Source: an uncultured Succinivibrio sp.
GTDB lineage: Bacteria; Pseudomonadota; Gammaproteobacteria; Enterobacterales; Succinivibrionaceae
DNA: 64,000 nt
Reading direction: 5' to 3'
Assembly (NCBI GenBank): GCA_900770725.1
Contig: CAAGLL010000027.1
Span: forward strand, 18,439 to 82,438
In this document: piece after piece, positions 38,096 to 45,759 of the stretch
How the letters are laid out: each line of letters starts with the position of its first letter
How positions within the stretch are numbered: position 1 is the first letter of the stretch
Translations under genes and position numbers: made by a program
The notes under the pieces: generated by a model
What the model was told of the DNA's origin: nothing
Database searches by the model: none
Seen by the model: the letters and a program-made list of their open reading frames with translations, nothing else

Positions 38096-38527
38096 TTACT
38101 TGGCCTCAGCTTCAGCAGCAGGGGCTTCGGTCTTCTCAGCCTTGTCAGCCTTGGCAGGCTCGGCCTTGGCCGGACGGTCCACCAGCATGATGTAGCACAC
38201 AGGGGCCTGATCGCCAGGGCGGCGGCCCGCCTTGAGGATGCGGGTGTACCCGCCAGGGCGGTTCGCGGAGAGCTTGCCGATGACGGTGAACAGCTTGTTC
38301 ACGACAGCATCGTCACGCAGGCGGGCGAAGGCGAGGCGGCGGTTGGCCACGGTGTCGACCTTGGCGAGGGTGATCAGGCGCTCGGCGAAGCCGCGCAGCG
38401 ACTTGGCCTTGGGAACGGTGGTCTTGATCACTTCGTAGGTAAAGAGCGCATTGGCAAGGTTGCGGTACAGGGCCGCGCGATGAGCGGCGGTGCGGCCGAG
38501 GTGGCGGCCGGCTAAACGATGACGCAT
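38096..38527 (-). CDS. rplQ: 50S ribosomal protein L17
   Basis: Large-subunit protein near the exit tunnel. It starts MRHRLAGRHLGRTAAHRAAL, the L17 signature. YRNLANALFTYEVIKTTVPK and GGYTRILKAGRRPGD follow. At 143 residues it is about 16 longer than E. coli, because of a C-terminal tail rich in Ala, Lys and Glu. It is flanked by rpoA2 upstream and rpoA1 downstream, an unusual sandwich. Confidence 0.97.
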   Translation of the reverse strand: MRHRLAGRHLGRTAAHRAALYRNLANALFTYEVIKTTVPKAKSLRGFAERLITLAKVDTVANRRLAFARLRDDAVVNKLFTVIGKLSANRPGGYTRILKAGRRPGDQAPVCYIMLVDRPAKAEPAKADKAEKTEAPAAEAEAK

Positions 38528-38566
38528 TTCCTAATTCCTTTTATAACAATTCGTTCAAACAATCGG

Positions 38567-39547
38567 TCACTTGAGCCCCGGAGGCGGCCAGTTGGCCACC
38601 CTCATGCCGAGGGAGAGCCCTCTCTGGGCAAGGACGTCCTTGATCTCAGTGAGGGACTTCTTCCCGAGGTTCGGGGTCTTGAGCAGCTCGACTTCGGTAC
38701 GCTGCACCAGATCGCCTATGTAAATGATGTTCTCAGCCTTCAGGCAGTTGGCGGACCTCACGGTCAGCTCCAGATCGTCCACCGGCTGCATCAGGATCGG
38801 ATCAGGGAGCGGAGGGGCGGAAGGCTTGAGGGCCTGCTCGTCTATCTCGTCCTTGTTCACGATGTTGCTGATGCAATCCTTGAGGAGGTCGGAGCCGCGC
38901 TTCAAGGCCTCGTCCGGGGCGATGACCCCGTTGGTCTCGATGTCGATCACCAGCCTGTCCAGATCGGTCCTCTGCTCGACGCGCGCGGACTCGATGCCGT
39001 ACACGAAGCGGGTGACCGGGGTGTAGCTCGCGTCGATGAGGATGTCATCCTCGGCCGACGGGGCCAGGTGCAGGTCGGAGGTCGAGAGCACGTAGCCATT
39101 GCCCGAGCTGATGCGGAGCTTCATCTCCAGCGCGGCCTTGTCGCCCTTGAGGGTGCAGACCAGCGCATCGGGATTGACGAAGGACACGCCCTCGGGGCAC
39201 TCGAAGTCGCCAGCCTTGACCGATCCCTCGCCCTTCTTGGACACAGTGGCCCAGACAGGCGAGGACACGGGCTTGTCGGAACGGACCGCGAGGGTCTTGA
39301 CGTTCATGACGACCTCGAAGATCGGCTCTGCGATGTCGGCCTTGACGTCATTGATGCTCTTTACGCCATCGATGTGCATCGCGTCGACCGCGGTGCCCGG
39401 CATGGTCTTGAGCAGCACTCCGCTGAGCGCGGTGCCCAGGGTGTGGCCGAAGCCGCGCTCGAGGGGCTCGAGCACGACGTGGGCCGCGCTCGGGGACACC
39501 TCGGTGAAATCGACCGGCTTCGGTTTGAGCAGTTCACAAACTGACAC
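38567..39547 (-). CDS. rpoA2: RNA polymerase alpha subunit, canonical position (alpha2, beta-prime-side type)
   Basis: Occupies the usual rpoA place between rpsD and rplQ. The 326 residues start at GTG with GGGGT 7 bases before it. Here the beta-binding loop has decayed: ALSGVLLKTMPG has Ser42-Gly43 where E. coli has Arg44-Arg45. KSINDVKADIAEPIFEVVMN replaces HEYSTKEGVQEDILEILLN. The dimer helix LEPLERGFGHTLG and the beta-prime region IESARVEQRTDLDRLVI (185-201) are kept almost perfectly. The C-terminal domain is intact and nearly the same as in alpha1. It is probably the alpha that docks on beta-prime. Confidence 0.93.
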   Translation of the reverse strand: MSVCELLKPKPVDFTEVSPSAAHVVLEPLERGFGHTLGTALSGVLLKTMPGTAVDAMHIDGVKSINDVKADIAEPIFEVVMNVKTLAVRSDKPVSSPVWATVSKKGEGSVKAGDFECPEGVSFVNPDALVCTLKGDKAALEMKLRISSGNGYVLSTSDLHLAPSAEDDILIDASYTPVTRFVYGIESARVEQRTDLDRLVIDIETNGVIAPDEALKRGSDLLKDCISNIVNKDEIDEQALKPSAPPLPDPILMQPVDDLELTVRSANCLKAENIIYIGDLVQRTEVELLKTPNLGKKSLTEIKDVLAQRGLSLGMRVANWPPPGLK

Positions 39548-39599
39548 TAGAGTTACCCCACATTTACGTTAGGTGATGTTGGCGCAGCGGCCTTCACAA

Positions 39600-40223
39600 T
39601 TACTTCGAGTACAACTCGACGATGAGCTGTTCCTTGATGTCGGCAGGAAGCTCAGCGCGCTCAGGCTTGCTCTTGTAAGTGCCCTTCAGGTTGTCGGCGT
39701 CGACGTCGATCCAGGTCGGCTTGGTCGGACGCTGGCCGGAAAGGTCGAGGGCGGCCTTGATGCGGACCTGCTTCTTGGCCTTCTCGCGCACTGCGATCAC
39801 GTCGTTGGGCTGCACCTCGTAGGAGGGGATGTTCACGATGTGGTCGTTGACGGTGATGGCCTTGTGGCTCACCAACTGGCGGGCCTCCATGCGGGTCGAG
39901 CCGAAGCCCATGCGGTAAACGACGTTGTCGAGGCGGCCTTCGAGAAGCTGAAGCAGGTTCTCGCCGGTGTTGCCGGACATCCTGGCTGCCTTCTTGTAGT
40001 AATTGCGGAACTGGCGCTCCAGCACACCGTAGATGCGGCGGACCTTCTGCTTCTCGCGAAGCTGGACGCCGTAGTCGGAAAGGCGGGGCTTGTTTGCACC
40101 GTGCTGGCCAGGGGCGGTATCGAGCTTGCACTTTCTGTCGATAGCCTTAACACCTGACTTCAGGAAAAGGTCTACACCCTCACGGCGGCTTAATTTCAGG
40201 GCAGGGCCTGTGTACTTTGCCAT
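39600..40223 (-). CDS. rpsD: 30S ribosomal protein S4
   Basis: Primary 16S rRNA binder. In E. coli S4 represses the alpha operon by binding its leader. The start is MAKYTGPALKLSRREGVDLF, followed by LREKQKVRRIYGVLERQFRN and the S4 RNA-binding domain MEARQLVSHKAITVNDHIVN. The 207 residues are close to E. coli (206). Feedback on the operon is inferred from E. coli; the leader here has a hairpin but I did not identify the S4 pseudoknot. Confidence 0.97.
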   Translation of the reverse strand: MAKYTGPALKLSRREGVDLFLKSGVKAIDRKCKLDTAPGQHGANKPRLSDYGVQLREKQKVRRIYGVLERQFRNYYKKAARMSGNTGENLLQLLEGRLDNVVYRMGFGSTRMEARQLVSHKAITVNDHIVNIPSYEVQPNDVIAVREKAKKQVRIKAALDLSGQRPTKPTWIDVDADNLKGTYKSKPERAELPADIKEQLIVELYSK

Positions 40224-40252
40224 TTGTTTATCTCCAGAATCTTAGCTAACGG

Positions 40253-40729
40253 TTAAACGCGGCGCTTCTTGGGCGGGCGGCAGCCGTTATGAGGGATGGG
40301 GGTAACGTCGGTGATGTTGGTGATCTTGAATCCGAGTGCGTTCAGTGCGCGGATGGAAGACTCACGCCCAGGGCCGGGTCCCTTGACCATGACTTCCAGA
40401 TTCTTGACGCCGTATTCCTTGGCGCTCTCGCCGGCACGCTCGGCAGCGACCTGGGCCGCATACGGAGTGGACTTGCGGGAACCACGGAATCCGGAACCGC
40501 CTGCAGTCGCCCAGGAAAGGACGTTGCCCTGACGGTCAGAGATGGAAACAATGGTGTTGTTGAAAGACGCATGAATGTGCGCCACGCCGTCGGCGATCTG
40601 CCTCTTGCCGCGCTTGCCGCGAACAACGCGCGGGGCAGCGGGGGCGGCGGCCGGAGCAGCAGCGGCTGCTGCAGGGGCGGTTGCGGCAGGGGTCTCCTGC
40701 TTGGCGGTCTCTTTGATTTCTTCAGCCAT
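40253..40729 (-). CDS. rpsK: 30S ribosomal protein S11, N-terminally extended
   Basis: Platform protein of the 30S subunit. The core GVAHIHASFNNTIVSISDRQ, GNVLSWATAGGSGFRGSRKS and HNGCRPPKKRRV is canonical. At 158 residues it is about 29 longer than E. coli, because of an N-terminal extension that is almost all Ala, Pro, Glu and Lys. No internal start with a good ribosome-binding site was seen that would remove the extension. It lies 12 bases after rpsM. Confidence 0.96.
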   Translation of the reverse strand: MAEEIKETAKQETPAATAPAAAAAAPAAAPAAPRVVRGKRGKRQIADGVAHIHASFNNTIVSISDRQGNVLSWATAGGSGFRGSRKSTPYAAQVAAERAGESAKEYGVKNLEVMVKGPGPGRESSIRALNALGFKITNITDVTPIPHNGCRPPKKRRV

Positions 40730-40740
40730 CTGGCAATCTC

Positions 40741-41097
40741 CTATTTCTTAACACTCTTGCGCGGGCCCTTGCGGGTGCGGGCGTTGGTCTTGGTGCGCTG
40801 CCCGCGGACAGGAAGGCCGCGGCGGTGGCGCAGGCCACGGTAAGTGCCAAGGTCAATGAGACGCTTGATGTTCATGGTGATCTCACGCCTCAAGTCGCCT
40901 TCGACAGTGTACTTGGCGACTTCAGCGCGGATCTTGTCCACTGAAGCTTCATCGATGTCTTTGAACTTGATGTTGGGGTCAACGCCCACTGCCTTGAGGA
41001 TGTCGCGGGCGCGGGTGGGGCCGATGCCGTAGATCGACTGCAGAGCAATCGAGGCGATCTTTTGGTCAGGCACGTTAATGCCAGCTATACGGGCCAC
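40741..41097 (-). CDS. rpsM: 30S ribosomal protein S13
   Basis: Head protein of the 30S subunit, contacting P-site tRNA. It starts MARIAGINVPDQKIASIALQ, with YGIGPTRARDILKAVGVDPN and the C-terminal RGLRHRRGLPVRGQRTKTNA followed by RTRKGPRKSVKK. The 118 residues match E. coli. It is the first gene after the alpha-operon promoter. Confidence 0.97.
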   Translation of the reverse strand: MARIAGINVPDQKIASIALQSIYGIGPTRARDILKAVGVDPNIKFKDIDEASVDKIRAEVAKYTVEGDLRREITMNIKRLIDLGTYRGLRHRRGLPVRGQRTKTNARTRKGPRKSVKK

Positions 41098-41194
41098 TAT
41101 TGATCTCCTAATTAAAGGTCAGTTAATAAAAAACGTCACCGCAAAGCCCGATTAAGGATACGCGGCAACTTCATAGTGCCTATTGGCAAGTCAG

Positions 41195-41216
41195 AAAAGC
41201 ACTGGTTGCCCAGTGC
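41195..41216 (-). promoter_or_regulatory. terminator-like hairpin in the alpha-operon leader
   Basis: On the minus strand GCACTGG-GCAA-CCAGTGC forms a perfect 7-bp stem with a GNRA-type loop, followed directly by TTTT. It lies roughly 10-30 bases after the expected transcription start and about 100 bases before rpsM. It could act as an attenuator or as part of the S4 target. Confidence 0.5.
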
Positions 41217-41230
41217 CGTGAAACCGTATG

Positions 41231-41259
41231 ATTATACAGAAGCCAGGCTGAAGGATCAA
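41231..41259 (-). promoter_or_regulatory. sigma-70 promoter of the alpha operon
   Basis: TTGATC (41259-41254) and TATAAT (41236-41231) on the minus strand with exactly 17 bases between. It lies downstream of rpmJ and drives rpsM-rpsK-rpsD-rpoA2-rplQ-rpoA1, so both alpha genes share this transcript. Confidence 0.8.
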
Positions 41260-41286
41260 CCCCCAACCCGGCTTCAAAGCCAAGCA

Positions 41287-41400
41287 TCAGCCCTGACGCT
41301 GCTTATGCTTGGGGTTGCTGCAGATGATGCGCACGACGCCGTGGCGACGGACAACCTTGCAGTTGCGGCACATCTTCTTAACAGAAGCACCTACTTTCAT
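41287..41400 (-). CDS. rpmJ: 50S ribosomal protein L36
   Basis: Small zinc-type large-subunit protein of 37 residues. It starts MKVGASVKKMCRNCKVVRRH and ends CSNPKHKQRQG. Cys11, Cys14, Cys27 and His32 form the zinc site, so this is the C+ form. It lies between secY and rpsM, the E. coli order, 21 bases after the secY stop. Confidence 0.97.
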   Translation of the reverse strand: MKVGASVKKMCRNCKVVRRHGVVRIICSNPKHKQRQG

Positions 41401-41421
41401 CTTTAATCTCCTTGAAAAATT

Positions 41422-42774
41422 CTACCGGCCGTAGTTTCTCAAATTGGCTTTGCGCATTATATCGCCATACTGCTGGTTCATCAGATGGCTCTGGAGCTGC
41501 GCCACGAAATCCATGGTCACAACCACGATAATGAGCAACGAGGTGCCGCCGAAGTAGAACTGGACGTTGAACCAGTTCATGAGGAGCTGGGGCACCAGGC
41601 ACACGAAGACCATGTAGATGGAGCCAGAGAGGGTGAGCCTCGTCATGACCTTGTCTATGAACTTCGCGGTCTGCTCGCCGGGACGGATCCCGGGGATGAA
41701 CGCCCCGCTCTTCTTGAGGTTGTCGGCAACCTCGCGCGGGTTGAAAATCAGGGCCGTATAGAAGAAGGTGAAGAACACGATAGCCGCCGCGTAAATCAGC
41801 TCATAGAGCGGCTGGCCCGGCTGGATGAACAGGGAGATCTCCCCCAGCACATTCGCGACCGGATTGTCGCCCTGGCCGAACCACGAGACCACAGTGCCGG
41901 GGAACAGGATGATCGACGATGCGAAGATCGCCGGGATCACGCCCGACATGTTGATCTTGAGCGGCAGGTTGGAACGCGGCGATGAATAAATGCGGTTGCC
42001 CATCTGGCGCTTGGCGTATTCGATGACGATCTTCCTCTGTCCGCGTTCAACGAACACGACGAAGTAGGTCACGAGAACTACAACCACGCCTATCACAAGC
42101 AGCGCGATGGTCGACAGATCGCCCTGGCGGCTCTGCTCGAAGGTCCTGCCGAGCGCGCTCGGGAGGCCTGCGACAATGCCGGCGAAGATGATTAGCGAAA
42201 TGCCGTTGCCGATCCCGCGCTCGGTGATCTGCTCGCCGAGCCACATCAGCAGCATCGTACCGGTAACCAGGCTGACGGTAGTCACAAAGTAAAAACCGAA
42301 GCCCGGATTGTCGACCAGCCCCGGAACCATGTTCGGGATGCCGGTCGCGATGCCCATTCCCTGCAGTGCTGCGAGGAAGAGCGTCGAGACGCGAGTGTAC
42401 TGTGTGATCTTGCGGCGGCCTGACTCGCCCTCCTTGCGGAGTTCGGACAGGCTCTTGTTGATCACTGCGAGCAGCTGGATGATGATCGCTGCCGAGATGT
42501 AAGGCATGATGCCCAACGCGAGCACCGACGCACGCTCAAGGGCGCCGCCGGAGAACATGTTGAACATGCCCAGGATGGTTCCGCTCTGTTCTTCGAAAAC
42601 GCGTGCCAGAACGTCGGCGTTGATGCCCGGGACCGGGACGTAGGAACCGAGCCTGAACATCACCAGACCTAGGAAGACGAACAGCAGGCGCTGGCGGACT
42701 TCGGACTTGCCGGAGTTCTTCTCAGCTTTTGCCATCGCCTCGCGACTTCTGTCAAATAGCGATTTTCTTGCCAT
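41422..42774 (-). CDS. secY: protein translocase subunit SecY
   Basis: Channel-forming subunit of the SecYEG translocon in the inner membrane. The 450 residues show ten membrane segments. Signature stretches are FRLGSYVPVPGINADVL near the N-terminus, ALGIMPYISAAIIIQLLAVI, QPGQPLYELIYAAAI and NPREVADNLKKSGAFIPGIR. It lies between rplO and rpmJ, as in other bacteria. Confidence 0.97.
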   Translation of the reverse strand: MARKSLFDRSREAMAKAEKNSGKSEVRQRLLFVFLGLVMFRLGSYVPVPGINADVLARVFEEQSGTILGMFNMFSGGALERASVLALGIMPYISAAIIIQLLAVINKSLSELRKEGESGRRKITQYTRVSTLFLAALQGMGIATGIPNMVPGLVDNPGFGFYFVTTVSLVTGTMLLMWLGEQITERGIGNGISLIIFAGIVAGLPSALGRTFEQSRQGDLSTIALLVIGVVVVLVTYFVVFVERGQRKIVIEYAKRQMGNRIYSSPRSNLPLKINMSGVIPAIFASSIILFPGTVVSWFGQGDNPVANVLGEISLFIQPGQPLYELIYAAAIVFFTFFYTALIFNPREVADNLKKSGAFIPGIRPGEQTAKFIDKVMTRLTLSGSIYMVFVCLVPQLLMNWFNVQFYFGGTSLLIIVVVTMDFVAQLQSHLMNQQYGDIMRKANLRNYGR

Positions 42775-42816
42775 GCGAACCTCTCAACAAGGCGCCCCTT
42801 GCGGGGCGCCGTTCCA

Positions 42817-43401
42817 TCAGTTGGCCTTCTTCTCGGCCTTGGCCTTCTTGGCGGGCTTCTTCACGCCAGCCTTGACGACCGCGTCGATACGGGCCTTGGA
42901 CTTGGCGGCGGAACGCTTCTCAGAAGCAGCCCTGCGCTCAGCGGCGGCCTTGATGTAATCGGCCTCCTCGATGGTGCCGCCGGCAGCCTCGATGGCAGCC
43001 TTGGCACCGCGGGTCACGCCCAGGCCCTTAACGGTAACCTTCTTGTTGAAGGAAGGAACCTTGGAAAGGACGATCTTGACGTACTTGATCTTCTTGGTCA
43101 CGAGGCGGGCCTTACGGAGAGTCTCGAGATCGATCACGTCGCCCTCGACGGAAGCTAAGCTGTTGAGCGGAATGTCAGTGGTCAGCGTTGCCTTCTTCGA
43201 CCAGAAGCCGAACTTAGGCAGGCGGATCTTCATCGGCATCTGGCCGCCTTCGAAGCCCGGACGCTTGTGGGCGCTCTTGCGGGCGCCGGCACCCTTGATG
43301 CCACGGCCGCAGGTCTTGCCAAGGCCGGAGCCGATGCCGCGGCCGACGCGGGTCGGCTTGCGGCGTGAGCCTGCTGCAGGCTTTAAATCATTCAGGTTCA
43401 T
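42817..43401 (-). CDS. rplO: 50S ribosomal protein L15, C-terminally extended
   Basis: Late-assembly large-subunit protein. It starts MNLNDLKPAAGSRRKPTRVG and continues RGIGSGLGKTCGRGIKGAGA and FEGGQMPMKIRLPKFGF. At 194 residues it is about 50 longer than E. coli L15; the surplus is a basic C-terminal tail of Ala and Lys (ending KKPAKKAKAEKKAN). It is followed by secY after 42 bases. Confidence 0.96.
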   Translation of the reverse strand: MNLNDLKPAAGSRRKPTRVGRGIGSGLGKTCGRGIKGAGARKSAHKRPGFEGGQMPMKIRLPKFGFWSKKATLTTDIPLNSLASVEGDVIDLETLRKARLVTKKIKYVKIVLSKVPSFNKKVTVKGLGVTRGAKAAIEAAGGTIEEADYIKAAAERRAASEKRSAAKSKARIDAVVKAGVKKPAKKAKAEKKAN

Positions 43402-43404
43402 CGA

Positions 43405-43587
43405 TTACTCCTCGACTTTGACCATGTAGCTGACTTTGTTGATCATGCCGCGGATCGAAGGAGTGTCCTCCAGCTCGACGGTATCGCGGATGTGACGCAG
43501 ACCAAGGCCACGGATGGTGGCAACGTGCTTGGGCTTGCGGCCGATGATGCTCTTGGTCTGGGTAACCTTGATGGTTTTCTTGGCCAT
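43405..43587 (-). CDS. rpmD: 50S ribosomal protein L30
   Basis: Short-form bacterial L30 of 60 residues with a ferredoxin-like fold. It reads KKTIKVTQTKSIIGRKPKHV followed by ATIRGLGLRHIRDTVELEDT. It lies 3 bases before rplO and 4 bases after rpsE, so translation is closely linked. Confidence 0.96.
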   Translation of the reverse strand: MAKKTIKVTQTKSIIGRKPKHVATIRGLGLRHIRDTVELEDTPSIRGMINKVSYMVKVEE

Positions 43588-43591
43588 TTTC

Positions 43592-44110
43592 TTACTCCAG
43601 AATTTCCTTGACGGTCAGGCCGCGCTTTGCGGCAACAGCCTCGGGGGTGCGCATCGAGGCCAGGGCGGCGACGGTTGCGCGTACGACGTTGATCGGGTTG
43701 GTCGAGCCGTAGGCCTTGGCCAGCACGTTGCGGACGCCGGCGACCTCGAGGACGGCGCGCATTGCGCCGCCGGCGATGATTCCGGTACCTTCAGCGGCAG
43801 GCTGCATGTAGACCATGGAGCCCGAGTGCTCGCCCTTGACAGCGTGGAACAGGGTCCCGTTGTTGAGGGTGATGGTGTTGTTGACGTTGCGGCGGGCCTG
43901 CTCGATCGCCTTCTGGATGGCAGCCGGAACTTCGCCGGCCTTGCCATAGCCGAAGCCGACGCGGCCGTTGCCGTCACCGACGACAGTCAGGGCGGTGAAC
44001 GAGAAGATGCGGCCGCCCTTGACGACCTTGGCGACGCGGTTGACCGCGACCAGCTTTTCCTGCAGTTCGCCTGCCTGGGATTCTTCTTTATTGCGCTGCA
44101 TTTGGTGCAC
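43592..44110 (-). CDS. rpsE: 30S ribosomal protein S5
   Basis: 30S protein at the mRNA entry and decoding region. Core motifs are LVAVNRVAKVVKGGRIFSFT, VVGDGNGRVGFGYGKAGEVP and AAEGTGIIAGGAMRAVLEVA. The 172 residues are near the E. coli length of 167. It starts 2 bases after the rplR stop. Confidence 0.97.
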   Translation of the reverse strand: MHQMQRNKEESQAGELQEKLVAVNRVAKVVKGGRIFSFTALTVVGDGNGRVGFGYGKAGEVPAAIQKAIEQARRNVNNTITLNNGTLFHAVKGEHSGSMVYMQPAAEGTGIIAGGAMRAVLEVAGVRNVLAKAYGSTNPINVVRATVAALASMRTPEAVAAKRGLTVKEILE

Positions 44111-44112
44111 TC

Positions 44113-44466
44113 CTAGAACTTGAGGCCGGCTTCACGCGCTGCGTCCGCGAGGGCGGCAACACGGCCGTGGTACTGGTAACCGGACCTGTCGAAGGCGACA
44201 GTCTCGATGTTCTTGGCCTTGGCACGCTCGGCAATGGTCTTGCCGATGAGCTTGGCGGCCTCGATGTTGCCGGTGTACTTGAGACCCTTCACAAGGTCCT
44301 TTTCGAGGGTGCTTGCGGCAGCCTCGACCTTGCTGTCGGGGGTGATGATCTGGGCGTAAATGTGACGCGGGGTGCGGGTCACGACCAAGCGGGTAACACC
44401 CAGCTCATGCATCTTTGCGCGGCTCTTTCCGGCACGGCGCACGCGGGCCTGTTTTTTAAGGAACAT
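44113..44466 (-). CDS. rplR: 50S ribosomal protein L18
   Basis: 5S rRNA-binding protein of the central protuberance, 117 residues like E. coli. It starts MFLKKQARVRRAGKSRAKMH; LVVTRTPRHIYAQIITPDSK and AFDRSGYQYHGRVAALADAA follow. Confidence 0.97.
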   Translation of the reverse strand: MFLKKQARVRRAGKSRAKMHELGVTRLVVTRTPRHIYAQIITPDSKVEAAASTLEKDLVKGLKYTGNIEAAKLIGKTIAERAKAKNIETVAFDRSGYQYHGRVAALADAAREAGLKF

Positions 44467-44481
44467 GTTAAGCCACCCTAA

Positions 44482-45015
44482 TTATTTCTTCTTAGCTTCT
44501 TTGAGATGAATCACTTCGTCCGCATAACGGATTCCCTTGCCCTTGTAAGGCTCAGGATGGCGGATTTCGCGAAGGTTAGCGGCAACCTGGCCGATGACAG
44601 CCTTGTCATACCCCTTGAGGATGATGTCGGTCTGGGTCGGGGTTTCCGCGGTCACGCCCTCGGGAAGCTCAAAGTTGACCTGGTGGGAGAAGCCCACAAC
44701 CAGGTTGAGGATCTTGCCCTTGGCCTGCGCACGGTAGCCGACGCCGACCAGCTTCAGGGCCTTCTCAAAGCCCTTGTCCAGGCCAACGATCATGTTGTGC
44801 AGCAGGGCACGGGTGGTGCCGGACTGCATGTTGGCCTCGGGGGACGGGGTCTTCTGGTCGACCTTGATGGCGTTGTCCGCGACGGTCACGGTGACGGTCG
44901 GGTGCACCTTCAGGGTCATGGAGGCCTTCTTGGACTTCACAGTGACATTCTGGCCGTCGATGGCGACCTCGATGCCCTGCGGGATGGGAATGATTTCCTT
45001 AGCAATACGAGACAT
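44482..45015 (-). CDS. rplF: 50S ribosomal protein L6
   Basis: Large-subunit protein near the factor-binding site. Motifs are MSRIAKEIIPIPQGIEVAID, GYRAQAKGKILNLVVGFSH and the C-terminal RHPEPYKGKGIRYADEVI. The 177 residues match E. coli exactly. Confidence 0.97.
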   Translation of the reverse strand: MSRIAKEIIPIPQGIEVAIDGQNVTVKSKKASMTLKVHPTVTVTVADNAIKVDQKTPSPEANMQSGTTRALLHNMIVGLDKGFEKALKLVGVGYRAQAKGKILNLVVGFSHQVNFELPEGVTAETPTQTDIILKGYDKAVIGQVAANLREIRHPEPYKGKGIRYADEVIHLKEAKKK

Positions 45016-45028
45016 TCTGTTTCTCCCC

Positions 45029-45418
45029 TTATGCGACGTAGCAGATGACTTCGCCGCCTAAGCCGTCCTTGCGGGCAGCGCGGTCGGTCATCAGGCCCTT
45101 GGAGGTAGAGATGACGGCAATGCCGAGGCCGTTCATGATCCTGGGCAGGTCGCGGCACTTCTTGTAAATGCGCAGGCCGGGGCGCGAAACGCGCTGGATC
45201 AGCTCGACGACAGGCTTGCCCTCGTAGTACTTGAGGCCGATCACGATGACCTTCTTGACGTCGCCCTGAACCTCGACGGAGGAAATGTAGCCTTCCTTCT
45301 GGAGCAGGTTGGCGATCGCCAGCTTCTGCTTGGAGGCGCGGACGGAGACAGTCAGCTTGCCAGCGGCCTGGCCGTTGCGGATGCGGGTCAGTAAATCCGC
45401 GATGGGATCTTGCATCAT
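45029..45418 (-). CDS. rpsH: 30S ribosomal protein S8
   Basis: 16S rRNA central-domain binder, and in E. coli the repressor of the spc operon. It starts MMQDPIADLLTRIRNGQAAG; LKYYEGKPVVELIQRVSRPG and the C-terminal GIAVISTSKGLMTDRAARKD follow. The 129 residues fit the family. Confidence 0.97.
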   Translation of the reverse strand: MMQDPIADLLTRIRNGQAAGKLTVSVRASKQKLAIANLLQKEGYISSVEVQGDVKKVIVIGLKYYEGKPVVELIQRVSRPGLRIYKKCRDLPRIMNGLGIAVISTSKGLMTDRAARKDGLGGEVICYVA

Positions 45419-45434
45419 GATAGTGTTACTCCTC

Positions 45435-45740
45435 TTACCAGCTTGCCTTGTGCAGACCAGGGATCTCGCCGCGCATCATGTGCTCGCGGAGCTTGATGCG
45501 GGAGAGGCCGAACTTGCGAAGATAGCCGTGCGGACGGCCGGTCTCGCTGCAGCGGTTGCGCTGGCGGCAAGGGCTGGAGTCGCGGGGCAGCTTCTGCAGG
45601 GCCATGACGGCTGCGAAGCGGTCTTCTTCGGAAGAAGTGACACTGGAGATAATCTTCTTGAGCTCTGCGCGCTTGGCGGCGTACTTGACAGCCAGGGCCT
45701 TGCGCTTCAGGTCTCTGTTAATCATTGACTTTTTAGCCAT
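45435..45740 (-). CDS. rpsN: 30S ribosomal protein S14
   Basis: Long, zinc-free (C-minus) S14 of 101 residues. It starts MAKKSMINRDLKRKALAVKY and ends with GRPHGYLRKFGLSRIKLREH and MMRGEIPGLHKASW. No CxxC pair is present, as in enteric bacteria. Confidence 0.97.
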   Translation of the reverse strand: MAKKSMINRDLKRKALAVKYAAKRAELKKIISSVTSSEEDRFAAVMALQKLPRDSSPCRQRNRCSETGRPHGYLRKFGLSRIKLREHMMRGEIPGLHKASW

Positions 45741-45759
45741 AAGTCTTTAAGTCCTCGAG

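Noticed and set aside
37028..39547. Possibility that one rpoA is a pseudogene
   Set aside because: Both frames are full length, both keep all C-terminal DNA-binding residues, and the losses in the N-terminal domains are complementary rather than random.
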